Assembly (NCBI GenBank): GCA_016125085.1
Contig: WGMM01000028.1
Span: forward strand, 1-64,000
DNA length: 64,000 nt
Direction: 5' to 3'
Source: a bacterium
Lineage (GTDB): Bacteria > Planctomycetota > Planctomycetia > Isosphaerales > Isosphaeraceae
This document shows, in pieces, positions 36,901 through 46,300 of the stretch; position 1 is the stretch's first letter, and each line of letters begins with the position of its first letter. The notes beneath the pieces are model-generated. The model was not told where the DNA came from. It searched no databases and worked only from the letters and a program-made list of their open reading frames with translations. The position numbers and the translations under genes are program-made.

Positions 36901-37000
36901 CCTTTTTGAGACCTTTGGTACGGATCACGGCCAGCGGGATCAGAATCACCGCGGCGAGCAGCCCGATCATATAGAGGACGGATCTGGGTTTGGAGGACAT
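33926..37000 (-). CDS. secDF: Fused SecD-SecF protein translocase subunit
   Basis: 1024 residues. The SecD half (about 1-590) has the N-terminal helix, [16 protein letters not shown], an extended periplasmic P1 region, and the membrane block with [24 protein letters not shown]. The SecF half (about 600-1024) begins [17 protein letters not shown], has [14 protein letters not shown] and the second RND-type block [21 protein letters not shown]. The motif Asp residues used for proton-driven pulling (DANV, NDT) are present. It completes Sec export from the periplasmic side. 68 nt after yajC; terminator follows. Fusion of SecD and SecF is common in planctomycetes and some Firmicutes. Confidence 0.96.
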   Translation of the reverse strand: [1024 protein letters not shown]

Positions 37001-37068
37001 TGGGGGATTCGATCTCCTGGATGATTCGATACGAACCGGTCACGGACCGGACTGGCCGCGGACACTGC

Positions 37069-37413
37069 TCAGACCGATTCGTTCTCACGCAGCACCCGCG
37101 CGATACTGCGAGCGTTCACCTTGATGCGGACGGCCGGTTCGTCGCAGATGCGAACCGTCACCTTTTCGTTCTTCTCGTCCACCGACTCGACCGTGCCATA
37201 GATGCCGCCCGAGGTCAGGACTTCGTCCTTTTTCTTGAGCGACAGCAGCATGTCGTGCCGCTGCTTTTCCAGACGCCTCTGCGGCAACCCGATGATCAGG
37301 TAGTAGTAGATCGCCACCACGCCGACCATCAGCGCCAGCGGAATCAGCGACGGGCCCCCGGCGGGAGCCTGTTCCTGGCCGAGGATCCAGAATGACGACA
37401 TGTCGATGCGCAC
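37069..37413 (-). CDS. yajC: Sec translocase accessory subunit YajC
   Basis: 114 residues. One N-terminal membrane helix (IPLALMVGVVAIYYYLIIGLP), then the family motif RRLEKQRHDMLLSLKKKDEVLTSGGIYGTV. GTG at 37413 is chosen because AGGAG lies 12 nt upstream; the ATG four codons later has it 24 nt away. Part of the SecDF-YajC membrane complex and co-transcribed between tgt and secDF, the classic order. Confidence 0.95.
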   Translation of the reverse strand: MRIDMSSFWILGQEQAPAGGPSLIPLALMVGVVAIYYYLIIGLPQRRLEKQRHDMLLSLKKKDEVLTSGGIYGTVESVDEKNEKVTVRICDEPAVRIKVNARSIARVLRENESV

Positions 37414-37462
37414 GGCGGTCGATCGCTCCTGATATCAAGTACGGAATGGCGTAATGTAGCAG

Positions 37463-38575
37463 TCAGGTGGACCACTTGGCAAGCAGATCCCGCGAAAAAG
37501 CCTGATAACGGCCCTCCACGATCGCCTGCCGCGCCTGATCGACGAGCCTCTGCAGGAACGTCAGATTGTGGATCGAGGCGAGAATCGGCCCGACCATTTC
37601 CCCGGCCATGAACATATGCCGCAGGAACCCGCGCGAATAATTCCGGCAGGCCACGCATGGGCAGCCTTCTTCCAGGGGCCGCGTGTCTTCCTTGTGGGCA
37701 GCGTTACGAAGCCGAACCGTGCCTTCGAACGTCATGCACGAGGCGTTGCGGCCGTTGCGAGTCGGCCAGACACAGTCGAACATGTCGATGCCGTGCTCCA
37801 CGGCGACGAGGATGTCCTCCGGCCGGCCCACGCCCATCAGGTAGCGGGGCTTGTCCCAGGGCAGCTTCGGCGTCGAAACTCGAAGGGCCTCGTGCACGGC
37901 CTCGCGGTCTTCGCCGACGCTGACGCCGCCTACGGCGTATCCCGGAAAGTCCATGGCCACAAGCTCTTCGGCGCAGCGTTCGCGAAGGTCGCGGTGCGGG
38001 CCGCCCTGGGTGATCGCGAACAGGGCCTGATCGGGTTTCGTGTGAGCTTCACGACAGCGGCGGGCCCAGCGCACGGTGCGCCTGACTGCCGCATCGATCT
38101 CTTCCTTCTCGGCCGGCAGTTTCGGGCAATGATCCAGGCACATGGCTACGTCGGCACCCAGGTTTTCCTGGATGTGCATGGCCGATTCGGGCGTGAGTTC
38201 GAACTTGCGGCCGTCCAGGTGCGACGAAAAAACGACGCCCTTTTCGGTCATCTTGCAGCGATCGGCCAGGCTGAAGACCTGAAAGCCGCCGGAGTCGGTC
38301 AGGATCGGGCCTGGCCACGACATGAAGGCATGCAGGCCGCCGAGCTTGGCGACGGTCTCATCACCCGGGCGGATCGCCAGGTGATAGGTGTTGGCCAGGA
38401 TCATGTCCGCGCCGGTTTCACGGACCTGCTGTGCCAGAATGCCTTTGACGGAACCCTGGGTCCCCACCGGCATGAAAGCCGGTGTGCGGACCGTTCCGTG
38501 GGGCAGGTGAATCAGGCCCGTGCGTGCCGAACAAGAGGGGTCGGCGGCACGGATTTCCAGTCGAAGGGCCGACAT
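37463..38575 (-). CDS. tgt: tRNA-guanine transglycosylase (queuine tRNA-ribosyltransferase)
   Basis: 370 residues, normal length. TIM-barrel enzyme that swaps guanine 34 for preQ1 in GUN-anticodon tRNAs. Landmarks: [13 protein letters not shown] (first catalytic Asp), [16 protein letters not shown], nucleophile Asp in [16 protein letters not shown], and the zinc site [18 protein letters not shown]. 12 nt after the alpha-CTD/TPR gene and 49 nt before yajC. Confidence 0.97.
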   Translation of the reverse strand: MSALRLEIRAADPSCSARTGLIHLPHGTVRTPAFMPVGTQGSVKGILAQQVRETGADMILANTYHLAIRPGDETVAKLGGLHAFMSWPGPILTDSGGFQVFSLADRCKMTEKGVVFSSHLDGRKFELTPESAMHIQENLGADVAMCLDHCPKLPAEKEEIDAAVRRTVRWARRCREAHTKPDQALFAITQGGPHRDLRERCAEELVAMDFPGYAVGGVSVGEDREAVHEALRVSTPKLPWDKPRYLMGVGRPEDILVAVEHGIDMFDCVWPTRNGRNASCMTFEGTVRLRNAAHKEDTRPLEEGCPCVACRNYSRGFLRHMFMAGEMVGPILASIHNLTFLQRLVDQARQAIVEGRYQAFSRDLLAKWST

Positions 38576-38587
38576 CGACTGAGGGGG

Positions 38588-39919
38588 TCAGTCGTTGCGG
38601 AGCTTCAGGCCGAGCCCGGTGAGCTTTTCCCGGACCTCGTTCAGCGAGGTGACGCCGAAGTTCTTGCATTCCATGAGCTTGTCGCCGGTGAACGAGACAA
38701 GCTCGCCGAGCGTGCCGATGTTCAGCTTCGACATGCACTTGCGGGCCCGGACGGAGAGGTTCAGCACGCTCAGCGGCTGGCTCATCAGGGCCTTGAGTTC
38801 CGGCGAAACTTCTTCCATCGGTTCCACGTGACGTTCGGAAGTCTGGCGCGGGGCCTCGAGAGCCATACCGAGCCGCAACTTCTTCGTCTGCATCATTTCC
38901 TTGATTTCGTTGAGCGAAGTCTCGCCGAAATTCTTGGACGAAAGCAGGGCGTGTTCGGTGATCCGCGTGAGGTCGCCGAGCGTGCGGATGTTCATCTTCC
39001 GCAGGCAGTTGCGGCTGCGGACGGAGAGCTCGAAGTCGGTCACCGGGGTGCCGTAGACGGCGATCGTCGCCTGGATGTCCCGTTCGGCACCGTCGTCGAT
39101 GATCTCGTTCAGGCTGGCCTGACAGTCACGCAGGAACAGGCGGGCCCGCTGGTGGCTGGGCAGCACGGCAAGAACCTGGCGGTAGCACTTCTCGGCTTCG
39201 CGGAATTTCTTCTCGTCTTCGTAGAGAATGCCGAGATTGATCAGGGCCGAGACCGGCACGGGCGGGCGCTGGATGCACTGCTTGTAGTACTCCATGGCCT
39301 TGTCGTCGTTGCCGAACAGGTCATTGATGTAGGCCAGTTCGAACAGGGCACCGGTGTGAAAGCGGTCGAGGGCGACCGATTTTTCGAGTTCTTCGGCGGC
39401 ACCCTTGAGATCGCCGCCAAGGGCCATCATGCTGCCCTTCTGATAGAAATATTCAGCCGTTTCCAGGCCTGTCATTTCGTCCAGAATGGCTTTGGCCTTC
39501 TCGATTTCGCCGATGCGGCGATAGCAGCCGGCCTTGTGAAGGCGTGAGTTGCGGACGTCGAATTCGGCCGCGGCCGAGCTTTCGAAGGCTTCGATGGCCT
39601 CTTTCCATCGTTGCTGATTTTCCAGGGCGATGCCGCGGAAGTAGTTCACCAGGCCCGACTTGCGGTCGACGACCTGGTTCAGCGATTCGAGAGCCTGGCT
39701 ATGTTGGCCCATGAGGACGTGGGCGACGCCCAGACGCTGCAGGGAGTCGTCGTCGAGCTTGCCCTTGCTGCGTTCGCGGATGTTGGCGATCGCGTCACGC
39801 AGGGTGGCGTAACGGGATGGGTCGCGCGACAAGGCTTCCTTGAGGTCCGCGACCGTGTTGTGATCGAAGGGATTACGGTCCAAAAGGGTACGAACGTCGC
39901 TCGTGAATTGTTCAACCAT
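38588..39919 (-). CDS. TPR protein with two C-terminal RNA-polymerase-alpha-CTD-like domains
   Basis: 443 residues from MVEQFTSDVRTLL at 39919; an ATG six codons upstream is possible, and longer extension would run past the promoter. Residues about 60-285 are TPR-like helices (ALESLNQVVDRKSGLVNYFRGIALENQQRW, AMEYYKQCI). Two alpha-CTD-like domains follow: about 288-350 (FELSVRSRNCLRKMNIRTLG...NFGETSLNEIKEMM) and about 385-443 (LNLSVRARKCMSKLNIGTLG...NFGVTSLNEVREKL). Compared with E. coli RpoA, Arg265, Asn268 and Gly296/Ser299 have counterparts in the first copy; in the second Asn268 is Lys. It lacks the alpha N-terminal domain and so cannot be a standard RNAP subunit. Function unknown; it may bind DNA UP-elements or mimic alpha. 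First gene of the tgt-yajC-secDF operon. Confidence 0.86.
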   Translation of the reverse strand: MVEQFTSDVRTLLDRNPFDHNTVADLKEALSRDPSRYATLRDAIANIRERSKGKLDDDSLQRLGVAHVLMGQHSQALESLNQVVDRKSGLVNYFRGIALENQQRWKEAIEAFESSAAAEFDVRNSRLHKAGCYRRIGEIEKAKAILDEMTGLETAEYFYQKGSMMALGGDLKGAAEELEKSVALDRFHTGALFELAYINDLFGNDDKAMEYYKQCIQRPPVPVSALINLGILYEDEKKFREAEKCYRQVLAVLPSHQRARLFLRDCQASLNEIIDDGAERDIQATIAVYGTPVTDFELSVRSRNCLRKMNIRTLGDLTRITEHALLSSKNFGETSLNEIKEMMQTKKLRLGMALEAPRQTSERHVEPMEEVSPELKALMSQPLSVLNLSVRARKCMSKLNIGTLGELVSFTGDKLMECKNFGVTSLNEVREKLTGLGLKLRND

Positions 39920-39998
39920 GTCCCAGGCTTGCCCCATCCGGATCGATATGCATAGCGGACCGACGGGCGTTCTTGCCCGTGACCGTGTCGAAACGGAC

Positions 39999-40007
39999 AA
40001 TATAACA
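39999..40007 (-). promoter_or_regulatory. Extended -10 promoter of the alpha-CTD/TPR-tgt-yajC-secDF operon
   Basis: Minus strand TGTTATATT, an extended -10 (TGn plus TATATT), about 80 nt upstream of the ATG at 39919. No good -35 is present, as usual for extended -10 promoters. An A/T tract (AAGAAAAAACT) lies about 30 bp upstream, where an UP element would be. Confidence 0.35.
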
Positions 40008-40228
40008 AGCGGGCGAGGAATTTCCCAGAGTTTTTTCTTGACGGGGAATTTCACGCAGATAAGCGGGAGGCTCGGGCTTCGATGCGGGGACATCGTAATT
40101 GCCGGTCCGAGACTGGCTTTTCCGGCATGTGATTCGATTCAGTCGCAGACGCATCCGGCATGTTTTCGCTTTCGGGGCCGGACTCTCCTGTTCGACGACC
40201 GGGAGACTCGGATTCGGCGGTCGCGGAA

Positions 40229-40257
40229 TTCCCTGTCACCAGGTTCGACGCTATAAT
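40229..40257 (+). promoter_or_regulatory. Sigma-70-type promoter of rimO
   Basis: Perfect TATAAT at 40252-40257 with a weak TTCCCT (40229-40234) 17 bp upstream. Transcription would begin near 40264, about 55 nt before the rimO ATG at 40319. Confidence 0.55.
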
Positions 40258-40318
40258 GTCCTTCAATTGAAATCTGCATGCCGTGAACGAGCTGCCAGAG
40301 AAACCTGAAGGGCTTCGG

Positions 40319-41779
40319 ATGAGTGACGAATCGACCGACATCAAGGCGACCTTTTCGTTCGTAAGTCTTGGCTGTGCCAAGAATCTGGTCGATTCCGAGC
40401 GCATGCTCGGCCTGTTGGCGCAAGATGGTTACGTGCTGGTTCCCGAGACCGAGTCGCCGGATCTGGTGATCGTCAACACTTGCGGCTTCATCGACGTCGC
40501 CCGGCAGGAATCGATGTCCGTGATCCGCGAGATGGTCGACCGCAAGAACGCCGGCGACCTGAAAGGCGTGATCGTGGCGGGTTGCCTGGCCGAGCGGTTC
40601 AAGGACAATCTGCTGGTCGAAGAGCCGGGTATTGACCAGGTGGTGGGCGTGTTCGGGCGTGAGGAGATCAGCCAGGCTGCCGGGCGGATCGTCGGCGGGC
40701 TCGTCGAGCAGCGCACGATCTTCAACCCGGCACCGATCCGGGCTCAGGACGACACCGCGCGGCTGCGGATCACGCCCCGGCACATGGCGTATCTGAAAGT
40801 GTCCGAAGGCTGCGACAGGCTGTGCACCTTCTGCGCGATTCCGGGCATGCGGGGCAAGCACGTCACCAAGCCGATGGACGAAGTGGTGCGCGAGGCTCAG
40901 GAACTGGTCGCCGACGGCGTGAAAGAGCTGATCCTCGTCGCGCAGGACATGACCTACTACGGCATGGACCTTTATGGCCGGCCGAGACTGGCGGAACTGC
41001 TGCAGCGGCTGGAAACGGAAGTGGAAGGGCTGGCCTGGATCCGCATTCTTTACTGTTACCCGCAGTTCTTCACGGACGAGCTGTACGAAACGCTCGGCTC
41101 TGCGAAGAAGATTCTGCCCTATCTCGATATGCCGCTTCAGCATATCGATGACCGGGTCCTGCGGCGGATGAACCGGCGGCACACTCGTGCACAGACGGAA
41201 TCGATCATTGACCGGCTGCGCACGACGATACCGAACCTGATTCTGCGGACGACGTTCATCGTCGGCTTCCCGGGCGAGACGGACGACGAATTCGCCACTC
41301 TGGCGGATTTCGTCGAAGCCAAAAAGTTCGAACGGATGGGCGTGTTCGTCTACTCCGACGAGCCAGGGACGCCGGCCTTCAAGCTGCCGGGCCGCATCGC
41401 CGAAGAGGTCAAGCTCGCGCGTCAGGAGAAGCTGATGAGCATTCAGCGGCCGATCGCCGAGGCGATCAATGCCCGTTTCATCGGTCAGGATATGGACGTG
41501 ATCATCGATTCGCCCGCGCCGGGCGGCAGGGGGCGAGCCAAAGCCTGGATCGGCCGCGGTTTCGCCGATGCGCCGGATGTCGACGGCGTGGTGCTGGTGA
41601 AGGGCAGGAACCTGGTGCCCGGCGATCTCGTGCCGTGCCGGATCGAGGCGACGGAAGGCTACGACATGATCGCTACGGCCCTGGCTGAGCCCGACCGGCC
41701 TGAACGTGCCCCGCGCAAGCCCCGCAAATCGAGCGGCCCGGGCGGGCCGGACAAGCCGCGTCTGCCGATTCTGGGTTGA
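40319..41779 (+). CDS. rimO: Ribosomal protein S12 methylthiotransferase RimO
   Basis: 486 residues. The ATG at 40319 has GAAGG about 8 nt upstream and is preferred to a GTG at 40283. Radical-SAM methylthiotransferase: the N-terminal UPF0004 cluster Cys are in GCAKN, NTCGF and VAGCLAERF; the radical SAM cluster is CDRLCTFC (about 164-171); the C-terminal TRAM region includes IDSPAPGGRGRAKAWIGRG. It adds a methylthio group to Asp89 of S12. The basic Pro/Arg/Lys tail (RPERAPRKPRK) is unusual. Confidence 0.95.
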   Translation: MSDESTDIKATFSFVSLGCAKNLVDSERMLGLLAQDGYVLVPETESPDLVIVNTCGFIDVARQESMSVIREMVDRKNAGDLKGVIVAGCLAERFKDNLLVEEPGIDQVVGVFGREEISQAAGRIVGGLVEQRTIFNPAPIRAQDDTARLRITPRHMAYLKVSEGCDRLCTFCAIPGMRGKHVTKPMDEVVREAQELVADGVKELILVAQDMTYYGMDLYGRPRLAELLQRLETEVEGLAWIRILYCYPQFFTDELYETLGSAKKILPYLDMPLQHIDDRVLRRMNRRHTRAQTESIIDRLRTTIPNLILRTTFIVGFPGETDDEFATLADFVEAKKFERMGVFVYSDEPGTPAFKLPGRIAEEVKLARQEKLMSIQRPIAEAINARFIGQDMDVIIDSPAPGGRGRAKAWIGRGFADAPDVDGVVLVKGRNLVPGDLVPCRIEATEGYDMIATALAEPDRPERAPRKPRKSSGPGGPDKPRLPILG

Positions 41780-41813
41780 CCCCGCAGCGATACCGAAACT
41801 GAAACGAATTCCG

Positions 41814-42404
41814 ATGACCGAACCGAAGCCCGGAACTCAGGCCCGTGAGCCTCTCTGGACGATCCCGAACATTTTGAGCCTGGGGCGGCTGGCCTTCACG
41901 GCCGTAATTCTCTGGGCGATCGACACAGCCCATTGGGACGCGGCGATCGTTCTGTTCGTGATCGCGGCCCTGACCGACTGGTTCGATGGCTGGATCGCAC
42001 GCAAGTTCAATCAGGCCACGGTGCTGGGGCGGCAGCTCGATCCGCTGGTGGACAAGATCGTCGTCATCGCCGTGCTCATCCACCTGGCCGCTCTGCCGGG
42101 CAGTGGTGTGCGGCCATGGATGGTCAGCGTGATCCTGGCGAGGGAACTGATCATTCAGGCCCTGAGGAGCCATCTGGAATCGGCCTCGGTCGGTTTCGGG
42201 GCCAAGATGGCCGGCAAGTTGAAGATGGCGTTCCAGTGTTTCGCGATCGTGGCCGTACTCTGGGTTTTCCGCGAGGGCGGGGCCGAGGCTGTGCCGACCC
42301 TGGCGACACTACGCGACGTGCTGGTCTGGACGGCCGTCGGTTTGACGATTTACAGCGGCGGGGCCTATCTGGCGCGAGCCCGGACCCTTTTCGAGAACGT
42401 CTGA
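41814..42404 (+). CDS. pgsA: CDP-diacylglycerol-glycerol-3-phosphate 3-phosphatidyltransferase
   Basis: 196 residues from the ATG at 41814, just after rimO. The full CDP-alcohol phosphotransferase motif D-G-x2-A-R-x8-G-x3-D-x3-D is present in DGWIARKFNQ...GRQLDPLVDK (about 58-82). Four to six membrane helices. Makes phosphatidylglycerol phosphate, the committed step to phosphatidylglycerol and cardiolipin. Same strand and close spacing with rimO (34 nt) and uppP (15 nt). Confidence 0.94.
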   Translation: MTEPKPGTQAREPLWTIPNILSLGRLAFTAVILWAIDTAHWDAAIVLFVIAALTDWFDGWIARKFNQATVLGRQLDPLVDKIVVIAVLIHLAALPGSGVRPWMVSVILARELIIQALRSHLESASVGFGAKMAGKLKMAFQCFAIVAVLWVFREGGAEAVPTLATLRDVLVWTAVGLTIYSGGAYLARARTLFENV

Positions 42405-42419
42405 GAAAGGGGCCCGCGG

Positions 42420-43313
42420 GTGAACTTCGGAATTGTCGACTGGGCGGAAGCTGTAGTTCTTGGGCTGATTCAGGGGCTTACGGAGTTTTTGCCGGTTTCG
42501 AGCGATGGGCACCTTGCGCTGGGGCAAGCGATGTTCGACCTGCTTCGGGGGGAGCGTCGCCCAGGGTCGGACAAGCTGCTGCTGGACGTGATTCTCCACC
42601 TTGGGACGCTCGTCGCGGTACTGGTTTACTATCGCGACTGGTTCCGGCCGCTGCTTTCGTTCCGGCGAGGGGACCAGAATCAGGAACCGGCGGCGCTGAG
42701 CGGGCCGATCGCGGCGAGCTATGTGCCTCAAACTTTTCAGGCTTTCACTCGGGTGGCGCTGCTGGCTGTCGTTGCGACGATCCCGACAGGAGTCGTCGGC
42801 CTGGCGGTGAAGAAGATCTTCGAGCAGGCACATGATTCCCTGACGGCCGCTGCACTCGGATTCTGGTTCACGGCGATCGTGCTGCGGTGGTCGCAGAAGC
42901 GGGAAGGCGGCGATAAGACGCTCGGCACGATGACTTTGACGGATGCCTTTCTGATCGGCCTGGCGCAATCGATCGCGCCCCTGCCGGGTGTCAGTCGCAG
43001 CGGAATGACGGTGTCGGCGGCGCTGGCGCGGGGGCTGGACCGTTCCTGGGCCGCGATTTTCTCGCTCTGGATGTCGATCCCGGCGATCCTGGGCGCGGTG
43101 GTCATGGAAGCGAAAGATCTGGCCGAGACCGATTCGCCGGATATGAAAATCATCGCCATCGGGCTTGTCGGGTCTGTCGTTTCGGGCATCGTGGGCTATG
43201 GGGCCATTCTCTGGCTCGTGCGACTGGTGAAAGCCCGCAAGCTTCAGTATTTCTCGTATTACTTGTTCGCTCTTGGTGCCGTCGTCCTGGCCTGGGCATT
43301 CGCACGAGGCTGA
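42420..43313 (+). CDS. uppP: Undecaprenyl-diphosphatase UppP (BacA)
   Basis: 297 residues, GTG start with GAAAGGGG about 9 nt upstream. Family motifs EAVVLGLIQGLTEFLPVSSDGH (first active-site region; Asp replaces the more usual Thr/Ser after SS) and LPGVSRSGMTVSAALARGLDR (second). About eight membrane helices. Removes the terminal phosphate of undecaprenyl diphosphate so the carrier lipid can be reused for peptidoglycan-type and exopolysaccharide assembly, which includes the large operon in this window. Confidence 0.95.
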   Translation: MNFGIVDWAEAVVLGLIQGLTEFLPVSSDGHLALGQAMFDLLRGERRPGSDKLLLDVILHLGTLVAVLVYYRDWFRPLLSFRRGDQNQEPAALSGPIAASYVPQTFQAFTRVALLAVVATIPTGVVGLAVKKIFEQAHDSLTAAALGFWFTAIVLRWSQKREGGDKTLGTMTLTDAFLIGLAQSIAPLPGVSRSGMTVSAALARGLDRSWAAIFSLWMSIPAILGAVVMEAKDLAETDSPDMKIIAIGLVGSVVSGIVGYGAILWLVRLVKARKLQYFSYYLFALGAVVLAWAFARG

Positions 43314-43331
43314 TTCCGTTCGGGGTTCGCG

Positions 43332-46300
43332 ATGATTCAGCTCTGGCTCGCCACGCCCGCCACGCTCGAACGCCACTGGGCGGACCTTTCGAGCGATCTC
43401 GGGCTCGTCGTGCTTCAACCTGGCGATCCGCAGGGGCGAAGGCAGGGTGATGAGGTTGTAAGCCTGCAAAGATTGTGCCTGAAGCTGCTGCGTGAGGCCG
43501 GGATTTCTGTGGGAACCCTGTTCGAACGTGCTCAGATCGACGAAGTGATCCGGGCGGCGCTGAGGGACGAGCGGTGCTCGTCGATTGCCGAATATCAGGG
43601 CGTGCTTCGGCGGCCGGGCATGGTGAGACGGCTTTCGGACCGGCTCAAGCGCACGGCGGCTCAGGATTATGCCGACCCGGAGGCTCTGCCCTGGTTCGCG
43701 GACATTTCGCTGGAAACGCTGCGGGCTGTTTATCGTGAATACCTGGCAGCCGCTGGAGGAATCGACGTACCGGGGCTTTTTCTGCGTTTTCTGGCCGAAT
43801 CGCAAGCGCCGAGGCTACAGGGCGCGATCGACCGCTGGCACGAAAAACTGAGCGACCGGTTCGGCAGCAGGTATGCGCTAGTCATCCCCGCGGCAGACCG
43901 GCTTCTGGAAGACGATCTCAAGTTCGAGCGTGCGATTTCGATGCTGCTGTTCGACCGGTTTCCGGAAGTTCATCTTGGGGCACACGTCTGGCCCGACGAC
44001 GACCCGGCCCGCGTGCAGAATCTGGCCGAAGGGTGGATGGCCGTGGGAGCAGGGCTCCAGCCGATCGAACCGGCGCAGGACGTTCCGGAATGCTGGTTTT
44101 GCGATACCAATGAGAAGCCCGCGCGCGAAGCTCTTATAGATACGAAGCGTCTGCGGTTCGTGAAGACGCGGGATGATCAGGCCGAGATCGCGCTGATTAC
44201 GGAACATGTGAGCGGCTTGATCGAAGGCGGCATTCCGCCGGGCGAGATCGAGATTCGCACACCGCTTCAGGGCACGTTCGTCGATCATTTGCGAGAAAGT
44301 CTCGAACGGGCCGGAGTGACCGTGGTCCCGCCGATGTCGCGGGTGATCGATAGCCCGCAGGTTCGCACCGTTCTGGATATGGCCGAGGCGATCGCGGCGG
44401 ACTGGCCCACGGAGGCCCTGGCGGACGTGCTGCGGCACCCCAGTTTTCGGAAAGAGGCATTCGCCGTCGAAGTGACCGAGCTGGATATTGCCAGGATGGC
44501 CCTGGCGATCGAACGGCTGGGTAACGTCAACGGGATCGAGTTGATTCGCCGGATGCTGCTCGTCCGGCTTGACGAAGACGCCGCCCGCCGACGCGATACC
44601 CAGGCCGATTTCGGCCACGCCCTGATGGCCGTCGAGGCTTTGACGAATCTGGAGACGGCTCTGGCCGCACCGGCACAGGAAGGCGACTGGGAATCGCGGG
44701 TCAGTGAATTGGTGAGTTATCTGCAGGCGCTGTTCGACGAGAATTTTCTGGCTGAGACAGCCGTTCGGAACTTGCTGGAGTGCCTGGAAAACGGTGTCGG
44801 AGCGGCGCTTTCGGGCGACCGGTCGCCGTGGTCATGGACGGACTTCCTGCGTGAAGCCCAGCTCCGGGCCGAGTCGCGTTTCCTGACGCCCGCCGGCAGC
44901 GAATCGGCGGCTGTCAAAATCGGCGTCGGGGAGTCAGACGCGGCTTTGCCCGTCCGGCATCTCGTGCTGGCGGGTATGACGGAAGGCCATTACCCGAGCC
45001 GGGCGAAGATTCGAGACGCCCTGATGCGATCCGACGAAGTCGATCTGCAGGCCCTTTACGCCAGCCAGATGCGGCGTTTCCGCGAAGCGGTCGGCGCGGC
45101 TTCGGAGACGCTCTGGATCAGCTGGCACAGCCGCAACGAGCAGGGGATCGAGACCGAGCCGTGCGGGTTTCTCCGCCAGGTGCCATGGGAATCCATCAAG
45201 CCCGTGGCTCGGATTCCGGCCGAGTTCGAGCCGGATCCGGAAATTCTGCATGCCGTCGAAGCCGCTTCGCTGAGAATACGTAGCCGGGGCGGTCCGTTTG
45301 ACGGCGAACTCATGAGTCCGCTGGCTTCGAACGCTCTGGCGAACCGGTTCGGGCCTGATTTCACTTTCAGCGCATCCTCTCTGGAGGCCTTCTCGCTCTG
45401 CCCGTTCCGGTTCTTCGGAAATTACGTGCTCGGGCTTGGGGGTGAGGAGATCGACGACGACCTGGCCACCGATTACAGGGCCGAAGGTGAGGCGATCCAC
45501 GCCGTGCTGGAAGACCTCCATCGGTCGATGCCGGTCGCAGGGATCGTCGCATTGAGCGACGATGCGATCCACGCGAAGCTCGAACAGCTTGTGGCGCAGC
45601 GTCATCCATGCCCGCCCCGGCTGGCTTCGTCGGATCTGGGCCGGGCCCGCTGGGAAGTGCAGAATCTGCGCATCGTGACGAAACTTTCAGCCTATTCGCG
45701 TCAGATCCGGCGCGATCTCGAACCGCCTTCGGCCCGGGCCAGAGGAAAGTCGAACGCGGCGACCCTCTTCGATGGTGATTTCGAAGTATTGCAGTGCGAG
45801 CTTCGGTCAGGCTCGGACCGGGGCGGGCTCGAGCGACTCACGATCGATGCGGACGCAGGCGGAGTGCGTTTCCGGATCGGCGGACGTATCGACCGGATCG
45901 ACGGCGTGCCGCGCGGCGATGTGCGGGGCGTTCGGCTGATCGATTACAAAACCGGGTCGCAGATTACCGAAAACGACGTGAAGGCCCGGCTTCATCTTCA
46001 ACTGCCGATTTACGCGATGATGGTGCACCAGAGCCGTTTCGGAGCCGTCGAGTACCACGTGGAAGATCTCGGCTTCTGGTATCTGAAGGGGGCGACCGGC
46101 GGTTATCGGTCCATCCGTGAATGGGTTTCGCCCGGTGCTCCGCTCGATATCGAAATTCTGCGGATCGAACTCGAGCCTTTTCTGAGGACGCTGGTGGCCG
46201 ACCTGCGAGCCGGGCGATTCCCGGTGCGGCCGCGTGTATTCGGATGCGAAGACCGCTGCGACCTGGCCGAATTGTGCCGCATTCGCGAACGGCGTGCACG

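Larger units (their letters stand above)
39920..40318. other. Divergent promoter region between the alpha-CTD/TPR operon and rimO, 399 bp
   Basis: Holds the two promoter candidates listed separately and a 6-bp hairpin ACGGGC/GCCCGT (39963-39980) in the minus-strand leader. No gene is seen in the rest. Confidence 0.6.
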
